Source: Legionella massiliensis (lineage in GTDB: Bacteria > Pseudomonadota > Gammaproteobacteria > Legionellales > Legionellaceae). Taken from it: DNA of 64,000 nucleotides. Both the position numbers and the translations under genes were made by a program. The stretch spans positions 1,649,512-1,713,511 of the forward strand of contig NZ_CCVW01000001.1 in the NCBI RefSeq assembly GCF_000756815.1, written 5' to 3'. Positions 1 through 8,426 of this stretch are shown here, piece after piece (the stretch's first letter is position 1; every line of letters begins with the position of its first letter). The notes beneath the pieces are model-generated. The model was not told where the DNA came from and ran no database searches. It saw only the letters and a program-made list of their open reading frames with translations.

Positions 1-173
1 GGCGCGTTAGCCCTACCTTTGGCGGAGGTCTGAACTATCGCCTGGGTCAACATGCTATGGTCGAAATTGGCGGAAATTATACTGCCGGCTATGGAGAGTC
101 TCAGTTAAGTCCTTCTGACACCTATTTCCCTTTTCTTTACTCAGTTAGCGCCCGTCTAAGTTATCATTTTTAA
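1..173 (+). CDS. Outer-membrane beta-barrel protein, C-terminal end (partial)
   Basis: Only the last 56 codons are in the window; the reading frame runs from base 3 to a TAA at 171-173. The peptide alternates polar and hydrophobic residues in short strands (GGGLNYRLG, AMVEIGGNY) and ends in RLSYHF. A C-terminal aromatic residue at the end of a strand is the usual recognition signal for BamA-dependent barrel proteins. The protein therefore probably sits in the outer membrane, like the small Legionella surface-antigen barrels. The exact family cannot be named from this fragment. Confidence 0.6.
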   Translation, partial: RVSPTFGGGLNYRLGQHAMVEIGGNYTAGYGESQLSPSDTYFPFLYSVSARLSYHF

Positions 174-258
174 ATAGTAACTATTCAATTATGGTTATTT
201 AATCAACAGTTGCAGTCCTGTTATCCTTGCATCATTTTTTGATGTGTAGGTATTAAAA

Positions 259-1695
259 ATGACCATAAGTACTCTGGCTGACTTAAGACAAAATAAAGTT
301 TTTCTACTCTTGAATGAAATCCAAAGTGAGTATGATGCAGCAGACTCAGCTGTACTCAGCGATCGATTTACGCGTTCTCCTATGCACGCGATACAATTTT
401 TAATTGCTTACGCAGGTCTGGATCAAAACCAACGAAGACAGGTCATTGTCAATCTAGACTATGAAATAGCTTTGCAAGAGCTAGATGCGCTGATCGATGA
501 TATTGACTGGGCCGCACTGTTAAATTCTCCGAAGCGAGAAACCTTAGACTTTGAATTTACAATTAGTTTGGCCGACAGAGGCCAATTTCTTAGTGCAGTA
601 AAATCAAGATGTCCGCAGCTATATACAGCTTTGCATAGTAAGGAGAACGGTTTTGTGCATATTGAAAATGCTGACGAAGTCATTTTCACTACAAAAATTG
701 CGCAAAAAGAGAAGTGGCTAAGGCCATTCGAACGATGGCCTGGAGATAATTTCTGGATTGTTCCAGACTTTCGTTTAAGTGATGCAGTACTAGATACTCT
801 TAATTCGCTGCCAGAAGGTAAGAAACACGTTATAAATGGTTTTACCCTTAGCAAGGGAAGGGGATGGAAGGGGGCGCCGCCGGAGATAGAACTTCATATC
901 GCTGCCCCTCGTCGTTCTAATCAATATGCAGTTGAAAGTAAAATCAAAACAAATCAGGGAATCTATGGTGCTTTTGTCGGGTTAGAAAATTTTTATGGCT
1001 TGCATCGGGTCGATGATCTGCGTGTTGAAATTGAAAATAAAGCAATGTTCTCCGATGAAGGTGCTTGGGCATCACAAACTCAAGTCAATACTTATATCGC
1101 AGAAAGTGGCCTAGTTAGCTTTGCGAGTACTGTTGAGGTAACTCAGATTAATGCTTTTTTTGAAGGTGCGGGTATTGTCGCTAGTTTTATTGATGGGACA
1201 GAAAAAGGCGAGCATTTTGATAGTCAATTTTATGTGGAACTACCCACCCAAAATCAAGAGAATGGACCTATTAGATTATTTGCTTCAGCCCCCAAACCAC
1301 AAGATGCCTTTATTTTGGTAGCTAGACGAAGTGAATTAAGCTCATCGCAAAACATGGATTTTTCAGTCCTCAAGCTACAAGATGACTTTATTGTGACAGC
1401 TAGACCAAGTGGATTTGGCTCATCGCAAAACATCGATATTGAGTTTGTAAATACTCAAAAGAATGAAGGAACAACTAATTACTCATTCTACCTTAAGTGT
1501 TTATCTGGTTTTGCCTTTGTGGCGGGTGGAGCCTTACTTGTTGTTGGGCTTATTATGGTTAATCCAATCTTGTGGGGTGTCGGAGCGGCAGCCTTTGGCG
1601 TTGGCGGCCTTAGTCTCTTTGGTTTATTTGCTGCAGGAGATTGTTTCAATAGTTCGCCGAAGAATGAAAGCCAGGAACCCTCCTTTTCAATGTAG
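259..1695 (+). CDS. Unknown protein with C-terminal membrane hairpin, effector-like
   Basis: A 478-residue protein that I cannot assign to a family. Residues 1 to about 410 look soluble and carry no signal peptide. Residues about 415-460 form two long hydrophobic stretches rich in Gly, Ala, Val and Leu (FAFVAGGALLVVGLIMV and ILWGVGAAAFGVGGLSLFG), so the protein is probably tail-anchored as a membrane hairpin. A short imperfect repeat occurs near 350-400: QDAFILVARRSELSSSQN and QDDFIVTARPSGFGSSQN. The C-terminal tail (SPKNESQEPSFSM) is polar with a Glu. This layout is common among Dot/Icm effectors, but translocation is only inferred. The ATG at 259 has no strong Shine-Dalgarno sequence. The gene stands alone, followed by two palindromic repeats. 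Confidence 0.7.
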   Translation: MTISTLADLRQNKVFLLLNEIQSEYDAADSAVLSDRFTRSPMHAIQFLIAYAGLDQNQRRQVIVNLDYEIALQELDALIDDIDWAALLNSPKRETLDFEFTISLADRGQFLSAVKSRCPQLYTALHSKENGFVHIENADEVIFTTKIAQKEKWLRPFERWPGDNFWIVPDFRLSDAVLDTLNSLPEGKKHVINGFTLSKGRGWKGAPPEIELHIAAPRRSNQYAVESKIKTNQGIYGAFVGLENFYGLHRVDDLRVEIENKAMFSDEGAWASQTQVNTYIAESGLVSFASTVEVTQINAFFEGAGIVASFIDGTEKGEHFDSQFYVELPTQNQENGPIRLFASAPKPQDAFILVARRSELSSSQNMDFSVLKLQDDFIVTARPSGFGSSQNIDIEFVNTQKNEGTTNYSFYLKCLSGFAFVAGGALLVVGLIMVNPILWGVGAAAFGVGGLSLFGLFAAGDCFNSSPKNESQEPSFSM

Positions 1696-1773
1696 CTCTG
1701 AGGATTTAGAATGGAATGCGGTGATTAGATAGCGGCACTTAGGCGGTAGACTCAGTCTCGTCACCCTAAGCGC

Positions 1774-1907
1774 CACTGCTATTAAGTTAAGGAAGGTTTT
1801 GTCATTCCCGCGAAGGCGGGAAACTATTTCTAGCTAAGCACAGTGCCAATGTAGAGATGGTTTCCCGCCTTCGCGGGAATAACAAATGCCCTTAACTTAA
1901 TGGCAGT
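1774..1907. repeat. R1 MITE-like palindromic element, copy 1
   Basis: About 134 bp with terminal inverted repeats (CACTGCTATTAAGTTAAGG against CCTTAACTTAATGGCAGT) and a second inner inverted repeat, TTCCCGCGAAGGCGGGAA. Almost the same sequence lies at 27026-27160 and 31383-31517, and a damaged copy lies at 6281-6407. It has no coding capacity. With the next repeat it fills the 365-bp gap between the flanking genes. Confidence 0.8.
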
Positions 1908-1920
1908 CACCCTGAGCGCC

Positions 1921-2019
1921 CCTCATCCTCCCTGCAGACACCTTCTCCCCGGAGGGGCGAAGGGAATAGGAAAAATCCTTCGCTCTTTTAGGGAGAAGGT
2001 GCCCGCAGGGCGGATGAGG
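1921..2019. repeat. R5 palindromic intergenic repeat
   Basis: An imperfect inverted repeat. The left arm begins CCTCATCCTCCCTGCAGACA and the right arm ends GCAGGGCGGATGAGG, around an inner GGAGAAGGTG-type stem. It lies about 40 bp upstream of the sterol reductase gene, so a transcript starting further upstream would carry a long hairpin. Its role is unknown; a REP-like dispersed repeat is most likely. Confidence 0.6.
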
Positions 2020-2060
2020 ATTTTAATGAATTCTTCTAGTCTCAGAATTAAGGATATGTA

Positions 2061-3356
2061 ATGAGTGCTAATTTGCGAAACACCCTAGGACCTCTTTTCC
2101 TTATATTGGTTTGTCCTCCTTTTGTAATGCTAATGTGGTACAGCAATACAAAATTAGACGGATCCTTTTATAACCTATGGCTTCTATTGACTAAAGAGGG
2201 TGTCGCACAAACCCTTTTCAATGTCTGGCAGCCTTATTTTGGGGGTTCTAGTACTGCTTGGATTATTATTGCCTCCTTTATTGCCTTTGAAATGGCTTTA
2301 ATGCGCTTATTACCCGGAAAAATTTTCCATGGTCCTGTTACGCCTAAGGGGAATGTGCCAACTTATAAAGAAAATGGCATTTTAGCCTTTGCTATCACGA
2401 TGCTTGCCTATTCTATTGCTTCCTTCGGATTCAACTTATTTCCTGCAACTATCCTTTACGATAATTTGGGTTCTATCTTAGGTGCACTGAATATTTTTAG
2501 CCTCTTTCTCTGCTTATTGTTATATCTAAAAGGCCGTTTTTTCCCTTCAACAAGCGATGCAAGTATCAGCAAAAATTTCCTATTTGATTACTATTGGGGC
2601 ACAGAGTTATATCCGCAAGTTGGCGGTTGGAATATAAAACAGCTGATTACCTGTCGTTTGGGAATGATGTCATGGGGCGTATTTCTTATTTCCTATTGCG
2701 CAAAGCAAAGCGAATTGACAGGGCTAAGTAATTCAATGCTGATCTCTGCTGCTTTGCAAGGCATATACCTGGCAAAATTTTTCTTTTGGGAAAAAGGATA
2801 TTTGCGCTCACTGGATATCATGCATGATAGGGCTGGATTTTATATTTGCTGGGGTTGCTTAGTATGGGTGCCCTGCGTTTACACCTCGCCATCTATGTTT
2901 CTTGTGATTCATCCAATAGAGCTAGGCTTTCCTTGGGCAGCTATCATTCTTATCCTAGGCACAGTCAGTATTGTTATTAATTATTTGGCAGATAAGCAAC
3001 GTATGTTAGTTAGGGAAACGGAAGGGCGCTGTAAAATTTGGGGGAGAAAACCTCAGCTATTGTTAGTGCAGTATAAAACGCTGGATGGGGAGACAAAGGA
3101 CACGGTTCTTCTGGCCTCAGGCTGGTGGGGTATTGCAAGACATTTTCATTATGTTCCAGAAATAACTGCTGCCTTTTTCTGGTCGGTTCCTGCTCTTTTT
3201 AGCTATTTTTCTCCCTATTTTTATGTTTGTTTCTTAGCGATTCTTCTGTTAGACCGCGCTTTTCGTGATGATAGACGTTGTGCTGAGAAATATGGTCAAA
3301 ATTGGAAAGAGTACTGTAGTCTTGTGCCTTATAAAATAATTCCGTTTTTGATTTAA
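2061..3356 (+). CDS. Sterol delta-7 reductase-like membrane protein (ERG4/ERG24 family)
   Basis: 431 residues with eight or more hydrophobic segments. The family signature is clear at the C-terminus (about 350-431): SGWWGIARHFHYVPE, SPYFYVCFLAILLLDR, RDDRRCAEKYG and WKEYCSLVPYKIIP follow the order seen in eukaryotic 7-dehydrocholesterol reductase (DHCR7). Upstream, FDYYWGTELYPQVGGW and CWGCLVWVPCVYTSPS also match DHCR7 landmarks. The length is close to that family (about 430-475). DHCR7 reduces the C7-C8 double bond of sterols with NADPH in ER membranes. Coxiella burnetii is known to carry related eukaryote-like sterol reductases. No sterol-synthesis genes are visible nearby, so host sterols are the likely substrate (inference). 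Which double bond is reduced cannot be told from sequence alone. ATG at 2061 follows an AAGGA motif. Confidence 0.85.
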   Translation: MSANLRNTLGPLFLILVCPPFVMLMWYSNTKLDGSFYNLWLLLTKEGVAQTLFNVWQPYFGGSSTAWIIIASFIAFEMALMRLLPGKIFHGPVTPKGNVPTYKENGILAFAITMLAYSIASFGFNLFPATILYDNLGSILGALNIFSLFLCLLLYLKGRFFPSTSDASISKNFLFDYYWGTELYPQVGGWNIKQLITCRLGMMSWGVFLISYCAKQSELTGLSNSMLISAALQGIYLAKFFFWEKGYLRSLDIMHDRAGFYICWGCLVWVPCVYTSPSMFLVIHPIELGFPWAAIILILGTVSIVINYLADKQRMLVRETEGRCKIWGRKPQLLLVQYKTLDGETKDTVLLASGWWGIARHFHYVPEITAAFFWSVPALFSYFSPYFYVCFLAILLLDRAFRDDRRCAEKYGQNWKEYCSLVPYKIIPFLI

Positions 3357-3376
3357 GTATTTTGAGCTTCCCCTCA

Positions 3377-4516
3377 TCAACTGCTTTCTTCCAATTGCAC
3401 CAACTCCTTATTCTCCAGAGCATTCCAGGGAAGCTCAGGCCACCAACGCTCAAAGGGAATAGGGCTAACTGGCTCTACGCTTTGCCCAGGCTTAGGTACT
3501 ACGATGTGGATATTCTGCTGTTTTGCTGCTTGTAACGCGCGTTCAACAGGCTCTGTCCAACCATGGTAAGCGAGATTCAGTAAGCCCCAATGCACGGGAA
3601 GCATCATTTTTCCTTTTACCAGTCGGTGCGCTTCAACTGCCTGCTCAGGAAACATATGCCAATCAGGCCAGGATTTATCATAGCCGCCAATTTGCATCAG
3701 AGTGATATCAAAGGGACCATATCTGTTGCCTATTTCCTGAAAGGCAGCGGACATAGTTCCTGTATCTCCAGAGTAATAGACACGCTTTGTATCACCAATA
3801 AAGGCAAAGCTTGCCCAAAGCTTGCTATCGCGATCGAAGAGATAGCGCCCAGAGGCATGTCGGGCTGGGGTAGCGGCTATTGTGACATTAGCAATTTTTG
3901 TTTCTTGCCACCAATCGAGTTCAATAATTTGCTTTTCAGCAATGCCCCAATGGGTAAGATGTGCGCCAACGCCAAGAGGGACAATAAACTGTGTTGACCA
4001 GTTCTTCATAGCAACAATAGTTGGGTAATCCAGGTGATCATAGTGATCATGTGAGATAACAACAGCGTCAATAAAGGGTAATTGCTCAAGAGCAAGAGGT
4101 GCCTTATACCACCTCTGTGGACCAAATCGTTTTAAAGGGGAAGCTCTCTTACCCCAGAAAGGATCAAGAAGTATATTTTTGCCGTCGATTTCTACAAGTG
4201 TTGAAGCATGTCCTAACCAGGTAACACGCAAGCCATTAACTGGAGGATCTGCTAAGTGTTGAGCTCTGAACTCAAGCGGAGTTTTTGGTGAGGTATATTG
4301 CCTGGAACTTATAGCCCCTCTAGCCCCTTTTATCAATGTCCATAAGCTGTCATTGGCAAGTGGCTCTGGGTTTTGAAATTTTCTTTTAGACCAATTTGCA
4401 GACTTGGAGATAGTTATTTTTCTTGCACCCTGAGCTTTTTTTCCAAACACGCTAAAGGGGCTCTTAATAAAGTCAGCGCGAAGATAGCTACCGTACTTTG
4501 ATATTATTTTTTTCAC
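3377..4516 (-). CDS. NAPE-PLD-like metallo-beta-lactamase-fold phospholipase D
   Basis: 379 residues. The zinc motif SHDHYDHLD (about residue 160) is the HxHxDH signature of the metallo-beta-lactamase fold. Surrounding blocks follow the N-acyl-phosphatidylethanolamine phospholipase D family in order: VTWLGHASTLVEIDG, LEQLPFIDAVVISHDHYD, IIELDWWQE, YYSGDTGT, GPFDITLMQIGGYD and MLPVHWGLLNLAYH. Family members cleave N-acyl-PE to N-acylethanolamine and phosphatidic acid; bacterial relatives also act as general lipid hydrolases. The N-terminus is basic with no clear signal peptide. Translation probably starts at a GTG at 4516 preceded by CAGGAAATGAATC. It is convergent with the sterol reductase gene, with only about 20 bp between their stops. 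The substrate here is inferred from the family. Confidence 0.85.
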   Translation of the reverse strand: MKKIISKYGSYLRADFIKSPFSVFGKKAQGARKITISKSANWSKRKFQNPEPLANDSLWTLIKGARGAISSRQYTSPKTPLEFRAQHLADPPVNGLRVTWLGHASTLVEIDGKNILLDPFWGKRASPLKRFGPQRWYKAPLALEQLPFIDAVVISHDHYDHLDYPTIVAMKNWSTQFIVPLGVGAHLTHWGIAEKQIIELDWWQETKIANVTIAATPARHASGRYLFDRDSKLWASFAFIGDTKRVYYSGDTGTMSAAFQEIGNRYGPFDITLMQIGGYDKSWPDWHMFPEQAVEAHRLVKGKMMLPVHWGLLNLAYHGWTEPVERALQAAKQQNIHIVVPKPGQSVEPVSPIPFERWWPELPWNALENKELVQLEESS

Positions 4517-4731
4517 GATTCATTTCCTGAGAATTAAAGTCTCTTCGAAGTGGTTAACAATACAAAATCTAAATCTAACATGGAATTCTCATCGTATAGG
4601 AAGTTTCCCGCATCAAACTTATCAATATGACATATCAACACAAGTAATTGGATTTTTGTTGCTCTACATGGATAAAATTCAATCTTTTTTGAGGTTTCTT
4701 GTTAAGAGACCAACAACTAGAAGCTAATCGA

Positions 4732-6252
4732 ATGACTATTTCAAAAATAGAAAATAATGGTATTAACCTAAGGAAAATTCGAAGAGGACTGGAGTTTTTA
4801 AATCAATTCCCCAAAAAACGGTTTTTCCAGTTATTTGTAGATGGCGATATGCATATTATAGAAAATGGCCAAAATGGGTTTGAAGAACGCGAGCCTGATT
4901 GTGTCAGACGTTTCTATGATGGATTTATTCAGGCAATTAATACTATTAATCAACCTCTCTCTCTAGAGCTTTTGCTTGCAATTCATGAAGCTGCTACCCA
5001 CGGACTTAAAGGTGAGTTCAAAGCTACTGTGACAGGCAAATTTCGTGATGTCCGAATGAAAGCAATGCCCTTTCATAAAGATATGTGCACGATAGAGGGC
5101 ATTAAAGAACAGATTAGAATAGCTGAGTCCTATGATCAGCGGGGAAATATTCTTGGTGCGGCGATAAAGGTGTACGTGCCCGAGATCTCTAGAGAGATTG
5201 ATCTTCTGTCCCCTCGTTATTTTTCTATAATGAATAAGGCAAAAGCTATCTATGAGAACAGCGACCAATATCCTCCTTCTTTCATACCACCTGCAAATAC
5301 TGATTTATTTGCTAATGAAGCCCAAAAAATTATTGATGATTACTTAACTCAAATACAAGTTGCCGAAAATATGGATGCTGAATTATTGGTAATCGTAGGC
5401 TGTGCAAAAAAAATGTTACTACTTCATCCTTTTGAAGACGGCAATTTACGTGTATTTGTTAATATCATGCTCAACTTTTTGCTCATCCAGCAAGGATATC
5501 CTGTCTGTGTTTTTTATAACCCAAATGTTTTTTATTTGTTTTCAACAGAAGAATTAGTCGATGTAGTAAAAATTGGCATGATGGATAGCCTTTTTGTTAG
5601 TAAGAATCCTAGCAAGCCTTTATTTGGTTATCAGGTAGCGGAAACCTGTTTGCCAGATATTAACAAGATGAAGCAAGCGATTGTGAACCTTAGTAATCAG
5701 TATCTAATCTTTCAGGAAGAGCTAGAAAATGACGTTCAAGAGTTGGAGCAACGTTTGCAAAACTCAGTGAATCCGACTATTAAAGCATTCCATTTGGCTG
5801 CAACACAGGGGCTTATAGAACCTCTTGCAGAAACGGATATTTTACAAACAAAAGGGCCTGAAAATACAACAACTCTTTTTCAGGGAAAAACCCTGCTTCA
5901 TGTAGCCTGCTTAACAAAGCATTATCGTTTATTGAAACATTTGCTAACAATTTGTCCTCGATTGATCAATGAAAAAGACTTACTAGGTGATAGGGTATTG
6001 AACTATGCAATAGTGTATGGCCAATTTGATTTAGTTGCTTATTTATGCAGCAATCCCTATCTGGACTTAGAGTCTGAGCCAATGAGCTATCTAAATTTTG
6101 CCCTTATGCTTAATAAGGTTGATGTTGTAAAAATCTTGCTTGAACATGGGGCTAGGGTAACTGAAGACAGTTATCGAGCTATACCTCAAGATTCTATTTA
6201 TAAAGCAGAATTTTATGATTTATTGGCTGGGTGCTATCATAAAACCTTGTAA
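4732..6252 (+). CDS. AnkX-like Fic-domain protein with ankyrin repeats
   Basis: 506 residues from ATG 4732. A TTG at 4699 with GAGG five bases before it would add 11. Residues about 10-310 follow the Fic module of Legionella AnkX: an early LFVDG...ENG...EREPDC segment, then LLHPFEDGNLRVFVN with His232 as the Fic histidine, then IQQGYP, NPNVFYLFSTEELV and PLFGYQV. AnkX transfers phosphocholine from CDP-choline to Rab1 and Rab35. Residues about 375-490 hold three ankyrin-like repeats (TLLHVACLTKHYRLLKHLL, VLNYAIVYGQFDLVAYL, NFALMLNKVDVVKILLEHG). The usual HPFx(D/A)(G/A)NGR motif here has Leu in place of the last Gly, so catalysis may differ. AnkX has 949 residues, so this is a short form. Phosphocholination is a family-based inference; AMPylation is possible. 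Confidence 0.85.
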   Translation: MTISKIENNGINLRKIRRGLEFLNQFPKKRFFQLFVDGDMHIIENGQNGFEEREPDCVRRFYDGFIQAINTINQPLSLELLLAIHEAATHGLKGEFKATVTGKFRDVRMKAMPFHKDMCTIEGIKEQIRIAESYDQRGNILGAAIKVYVPEISREIDLLSPRYFSIMNKAKAIYENSDQYPPSFIPPANTDLFANEAQKIIDDYLTQIQVAENMDAELLVIVGCAKKMLLLHPFEDGNLRVFVNIMLNFLLIQQGYPVCVFYNPNVFYLFSTEELVDVVKIGMMDSLFVSKNPSKPLFGYQVAETCLPDINKMKQAIVNLSNQYLIFQEELENDVQELEQRLQNSVNPTIKAFHLAATQGLIEPLAETDILQTKGPENTTTLFQGKTLLHVACLTKHYRLLKHLLTICPRLINEKDLLGDRVLNYAIVYGQFDLVAYLCSNPYLDLESEPMSYLNFALMLNKVDVVKILLEHGARVTEDSYRAIPQDSIYKAEFYDLLAGCYHKTL

Positions 6253-6280
6253 ATTCCCCTGCATTCCGTTATCCAGAGCA

Positions 6281-6407
6281 GCCTCCTTTAATGGCATTTG
6301 TCATTCCCGCGAAGGCGGGAAACCATCTCTATATTGGCACTGTGCTTCTTAGGAATAGTTTCCCGCCTCCTTTAATGACAAAACCTTCCTCAACTTAATG
6401 GCGGTGT
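6281..6407. repeat. R1 MITE-like element, degenerate copy
   Basis: Matches the R1 element at 27026-27160, but the outer left terminus is replaced and one inner arm is interrupted: TTTCCCGCC runs into CTCCTTTAATGAC instead of the full palindrome. The right end still reads CAACTTAATGGCGGTG. It lies between the AnkX-like gene and an esterase pseudogene. Confidence 0.65.
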
Positions 6408-6432
6408 CTGTCATCCTTCGCGACAGGCTGCG

Positions 6433-7022
6433 TTACTGTGACAGGACTATCCTATTCTCAAGAAAATCAACACAGGCCTTTACAACAATTTCCCGCTCAT
6501 TATCAACCGTAATAATGTGATAGCTGTTTTCTAAAAACAGTTTTTCAATAGACGTTGAGGAAATTTTTTCCTGAATAATATCCGCATTTCTCAAACTGGC
6601 TGTGTCGTCTTCTTTGGCATGAATAATGAGGGTTGGACAGGAGACTAGCGATAAATTTTTAAGGGTTAAATGGTTCAATAGATGAGCCTGATGTATTTTG
6701 AATAATGAAATTTTCGCGCCACCGGTAATCGAGACGGCATTTTCTGCCATTCCCTTAGAGGCCATAGCTCTTCGTTCAAGATTCTTAATGCCAAAGGGTT
6801 CAGATGTTTATAATGCTCCATCGCTTGTTCTATCCAACGCTCAGAAGAGTTAAAAATTTCTTGACCAGCTTGGTAGGCATAGCCCTGGATATGAGGAATT
6901 TCCACGGTGAAGCCTGCTGCATTGAGTTTGGTGGCTAGATAAATAATTTCCAAGGGACTGCCGTTTAGCCCATAAAGAAGCATGACTGCATGCTCATTAC
7001 CCTTTAAGTAAATTGGTTCCAC
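6433..7022 (-). pseudogene. Carboxylesterase (alpha/beta hydrolase) pseudogene, frameshift plus internal deletion
   Basis: The N-terminal part (GTG start at 7022) reads AVMLLYGLNGSPLEIIYLA, the oxyanion-hole region of Est30-type carboxylesterases. It breaks frame after HLNPLA near 6795. The downstream frame continues GIKNLERRAMASKG, then CPTLIIHAKEDDTAS with the acidic catalytic residue, and ENSYHIITVDNERE with the catalytic His. The GxSxG nucleophile block and about 60-80 residues are missing between the halves, so the product cannot be active. The two pieces total about 195 codons against about 260-280 in intact relatives. It starts 21 bp after the Rieske gene ends, so the two were probably one transcript. 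Its loss fits the general decay of this lipid-related block. Confidence 0.8.
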
Positions 7023-7043
7023 TATGCACCTGGTTGCTTAGGG

Positions 7044-8102
7044 TCAAGGGTCAACAGGCCCTAGTTGTTCTGATAAATATTGATGAAAATAAGGAATTCC
7101 TGCTTCGCTTGGCATATGAACAATTCCTGAATCATTGAGGCCTTGTTGTACTAGCAATTTTTTTCCCTTAAAAATGCGTTCACAGATAATCTCATCTTCC
7201 CTTGCCGTTTCTTCATAAGCTAATTGTGATAATTCAACGAGTTCTGTGTTTGATTGCAAAATCTGTTTGGGGTAAAAAAAGTCAACCATATTAATGCATC
7301 GCCCTGGGCCATCGGGCAAAACAACACTGATAGTAAGCATTTCTGGGTAGTGTTCGACCATAATGTTGGGATAGAGTAAAAACCAAATGGCTCCGAATTC
7401 TGGTGGACGGTTATTGCGATAATCTAAGATAGCCTTATGCCAATTAGAGTGAATTAGAGGGCCACTTTTTAATAAATTTCGTTGTGCACCGACTTTTTGA
7501 ATGGAATAGTTTTTGCCAAACTCCCAATAGATTTTTGTACAATCAACCAAGTTCCTCAGCCCGGGATGAAAGGGTTGGACATGATAATCATCGAGATAAT
7601 TATCAATAAAAATCTTCCAGTTGAATTCATGGTTAAAGGAAACAGAGTTGGAATAAGCATAATCACTGAAATCCAAGCTAGCCAAGATTGTTGCTTGATC
7701 ATCAACAGGAACTGGCAGGGGGGATTGCTCGCCAGAGAAAAGTAAACCATTCCAATTACTCAATTTTTTTGTTGGTAAATGCAAACAAGGTGGTACGTCA
7801 AATTGCGGGGACAATAATAATTTACCCTCATTACTAAAATTCCATCGATGAATAGGACAGATAATTTTCTTTGAATTGCCTTGACCTTCCAGCATGATAG
7901 CCTGGTGATGCCTGCAAATATTTGAAATTATTTCAAAGCCATTTTTGTTGTGAAAGAGAATTTCCGCGTTGTTTTCTAAAACTCGATAGTCGTCGAGGTT
8001 AGGAACCATTAACTCGTGACCAACATAGTTTAATTTATTATCAAAAAGTGTTTGCTCATGAGCATAAAAATCAGAATTCACATAACAATTAGTTTTAATC
8101 AT
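7044..8102 (-). CDS. Rieske [2Fe-2S] non-heme iron oxygenase, alpha subunit
   Basis: 352 residues. The Rieske cluster motif is seen at about 60-82: SNICRHHQ (Cys-x-His) and later ICPIHRWNFS (Cys-x-x-His). The mononuclear iron ligands of the catalytic domain are in DNYLDDYHVQPFHPGL (about 168-183), which fits the D-x2-H-x4-H pattern of ring-hydroxylating and choline-monooxygenase-type oxygenases. Such enzymes insert oxygen using electrons from a separate reductase; none is encoded next to it. It is divergent from a fatty-acyl-AMP ligase pseudogene and upstream of an esterase pseudogene, which suggests a former lipid or secondary-metabolite cluster of which this is the intact survivor. The substrate is unknown. 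Confidence 0.85.
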   Translation of the reverse strand: MIKTNCYVNSDFYAHEQTLFDNKLNYVGHELMVPNLDDYRVLENNAEILFHNKNGFEIISNICRHHQAIMLEGQGNSKKIICPIHRWNFSNEGKLLLSPQFDVPPCLHLPTKKLSNWNGLLFSGEQSPLPVPVDDQATILASLDFSDYAYSNSVSFNHEFNWKIFIDNYLDDYHVQPFHPGLRNLVDCTKIYWEFGKNYSIQKVGAQRNLLKSGPLIHSNWHKAILDYRNNRPPEFGAIWFLLYPNIMVEHYPEMLTISVVLPDGPGRCINMVDFFYPKQILQSNTELVELSQLAYEETAREDEIICERIFKGKKLLVQQGLNDSGIVHMPSEAGIPYFHQYLSEQLGPVDP

Positions 8103-8426
8103 ATCTTAAAAACTTCTCATTAGAAGGCTATTTGCTTCAGCCATATAATCAACTCTAGCCTATTTGATGAGCAATTCAACTATTTCTTGGATTATTTTGT
8201 TCAACAAATGAGCAAATGTTTTTTAACATGGACTATACTGAAAAAATGTATCGGCTTATCTGCGAGCTTTTTGCCGGATAATATATAACAAATAGATTGC
8301 AGTTTTTTAAGTAATTTCAAACGGAATTTACCTCTCTTTAAAATAAAAAATAAGCATAATTGACTCTGGATGGAAACAACTCAAGCTATTGCTCTGGTAA
8401 AGACACTATGGAGTTGGGGTGTTGCC
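8103..8426. other. Divergent intergenic region, no gene seen
   Basis: 324 bp of AT-rich sequence between the divergent Rieske gene and the ligase pseudogene. It presumably holds both promoters, but I see no confident pair of -35 and -10 boxes, no repeat and no structured RNA. Confidence 0.4.
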
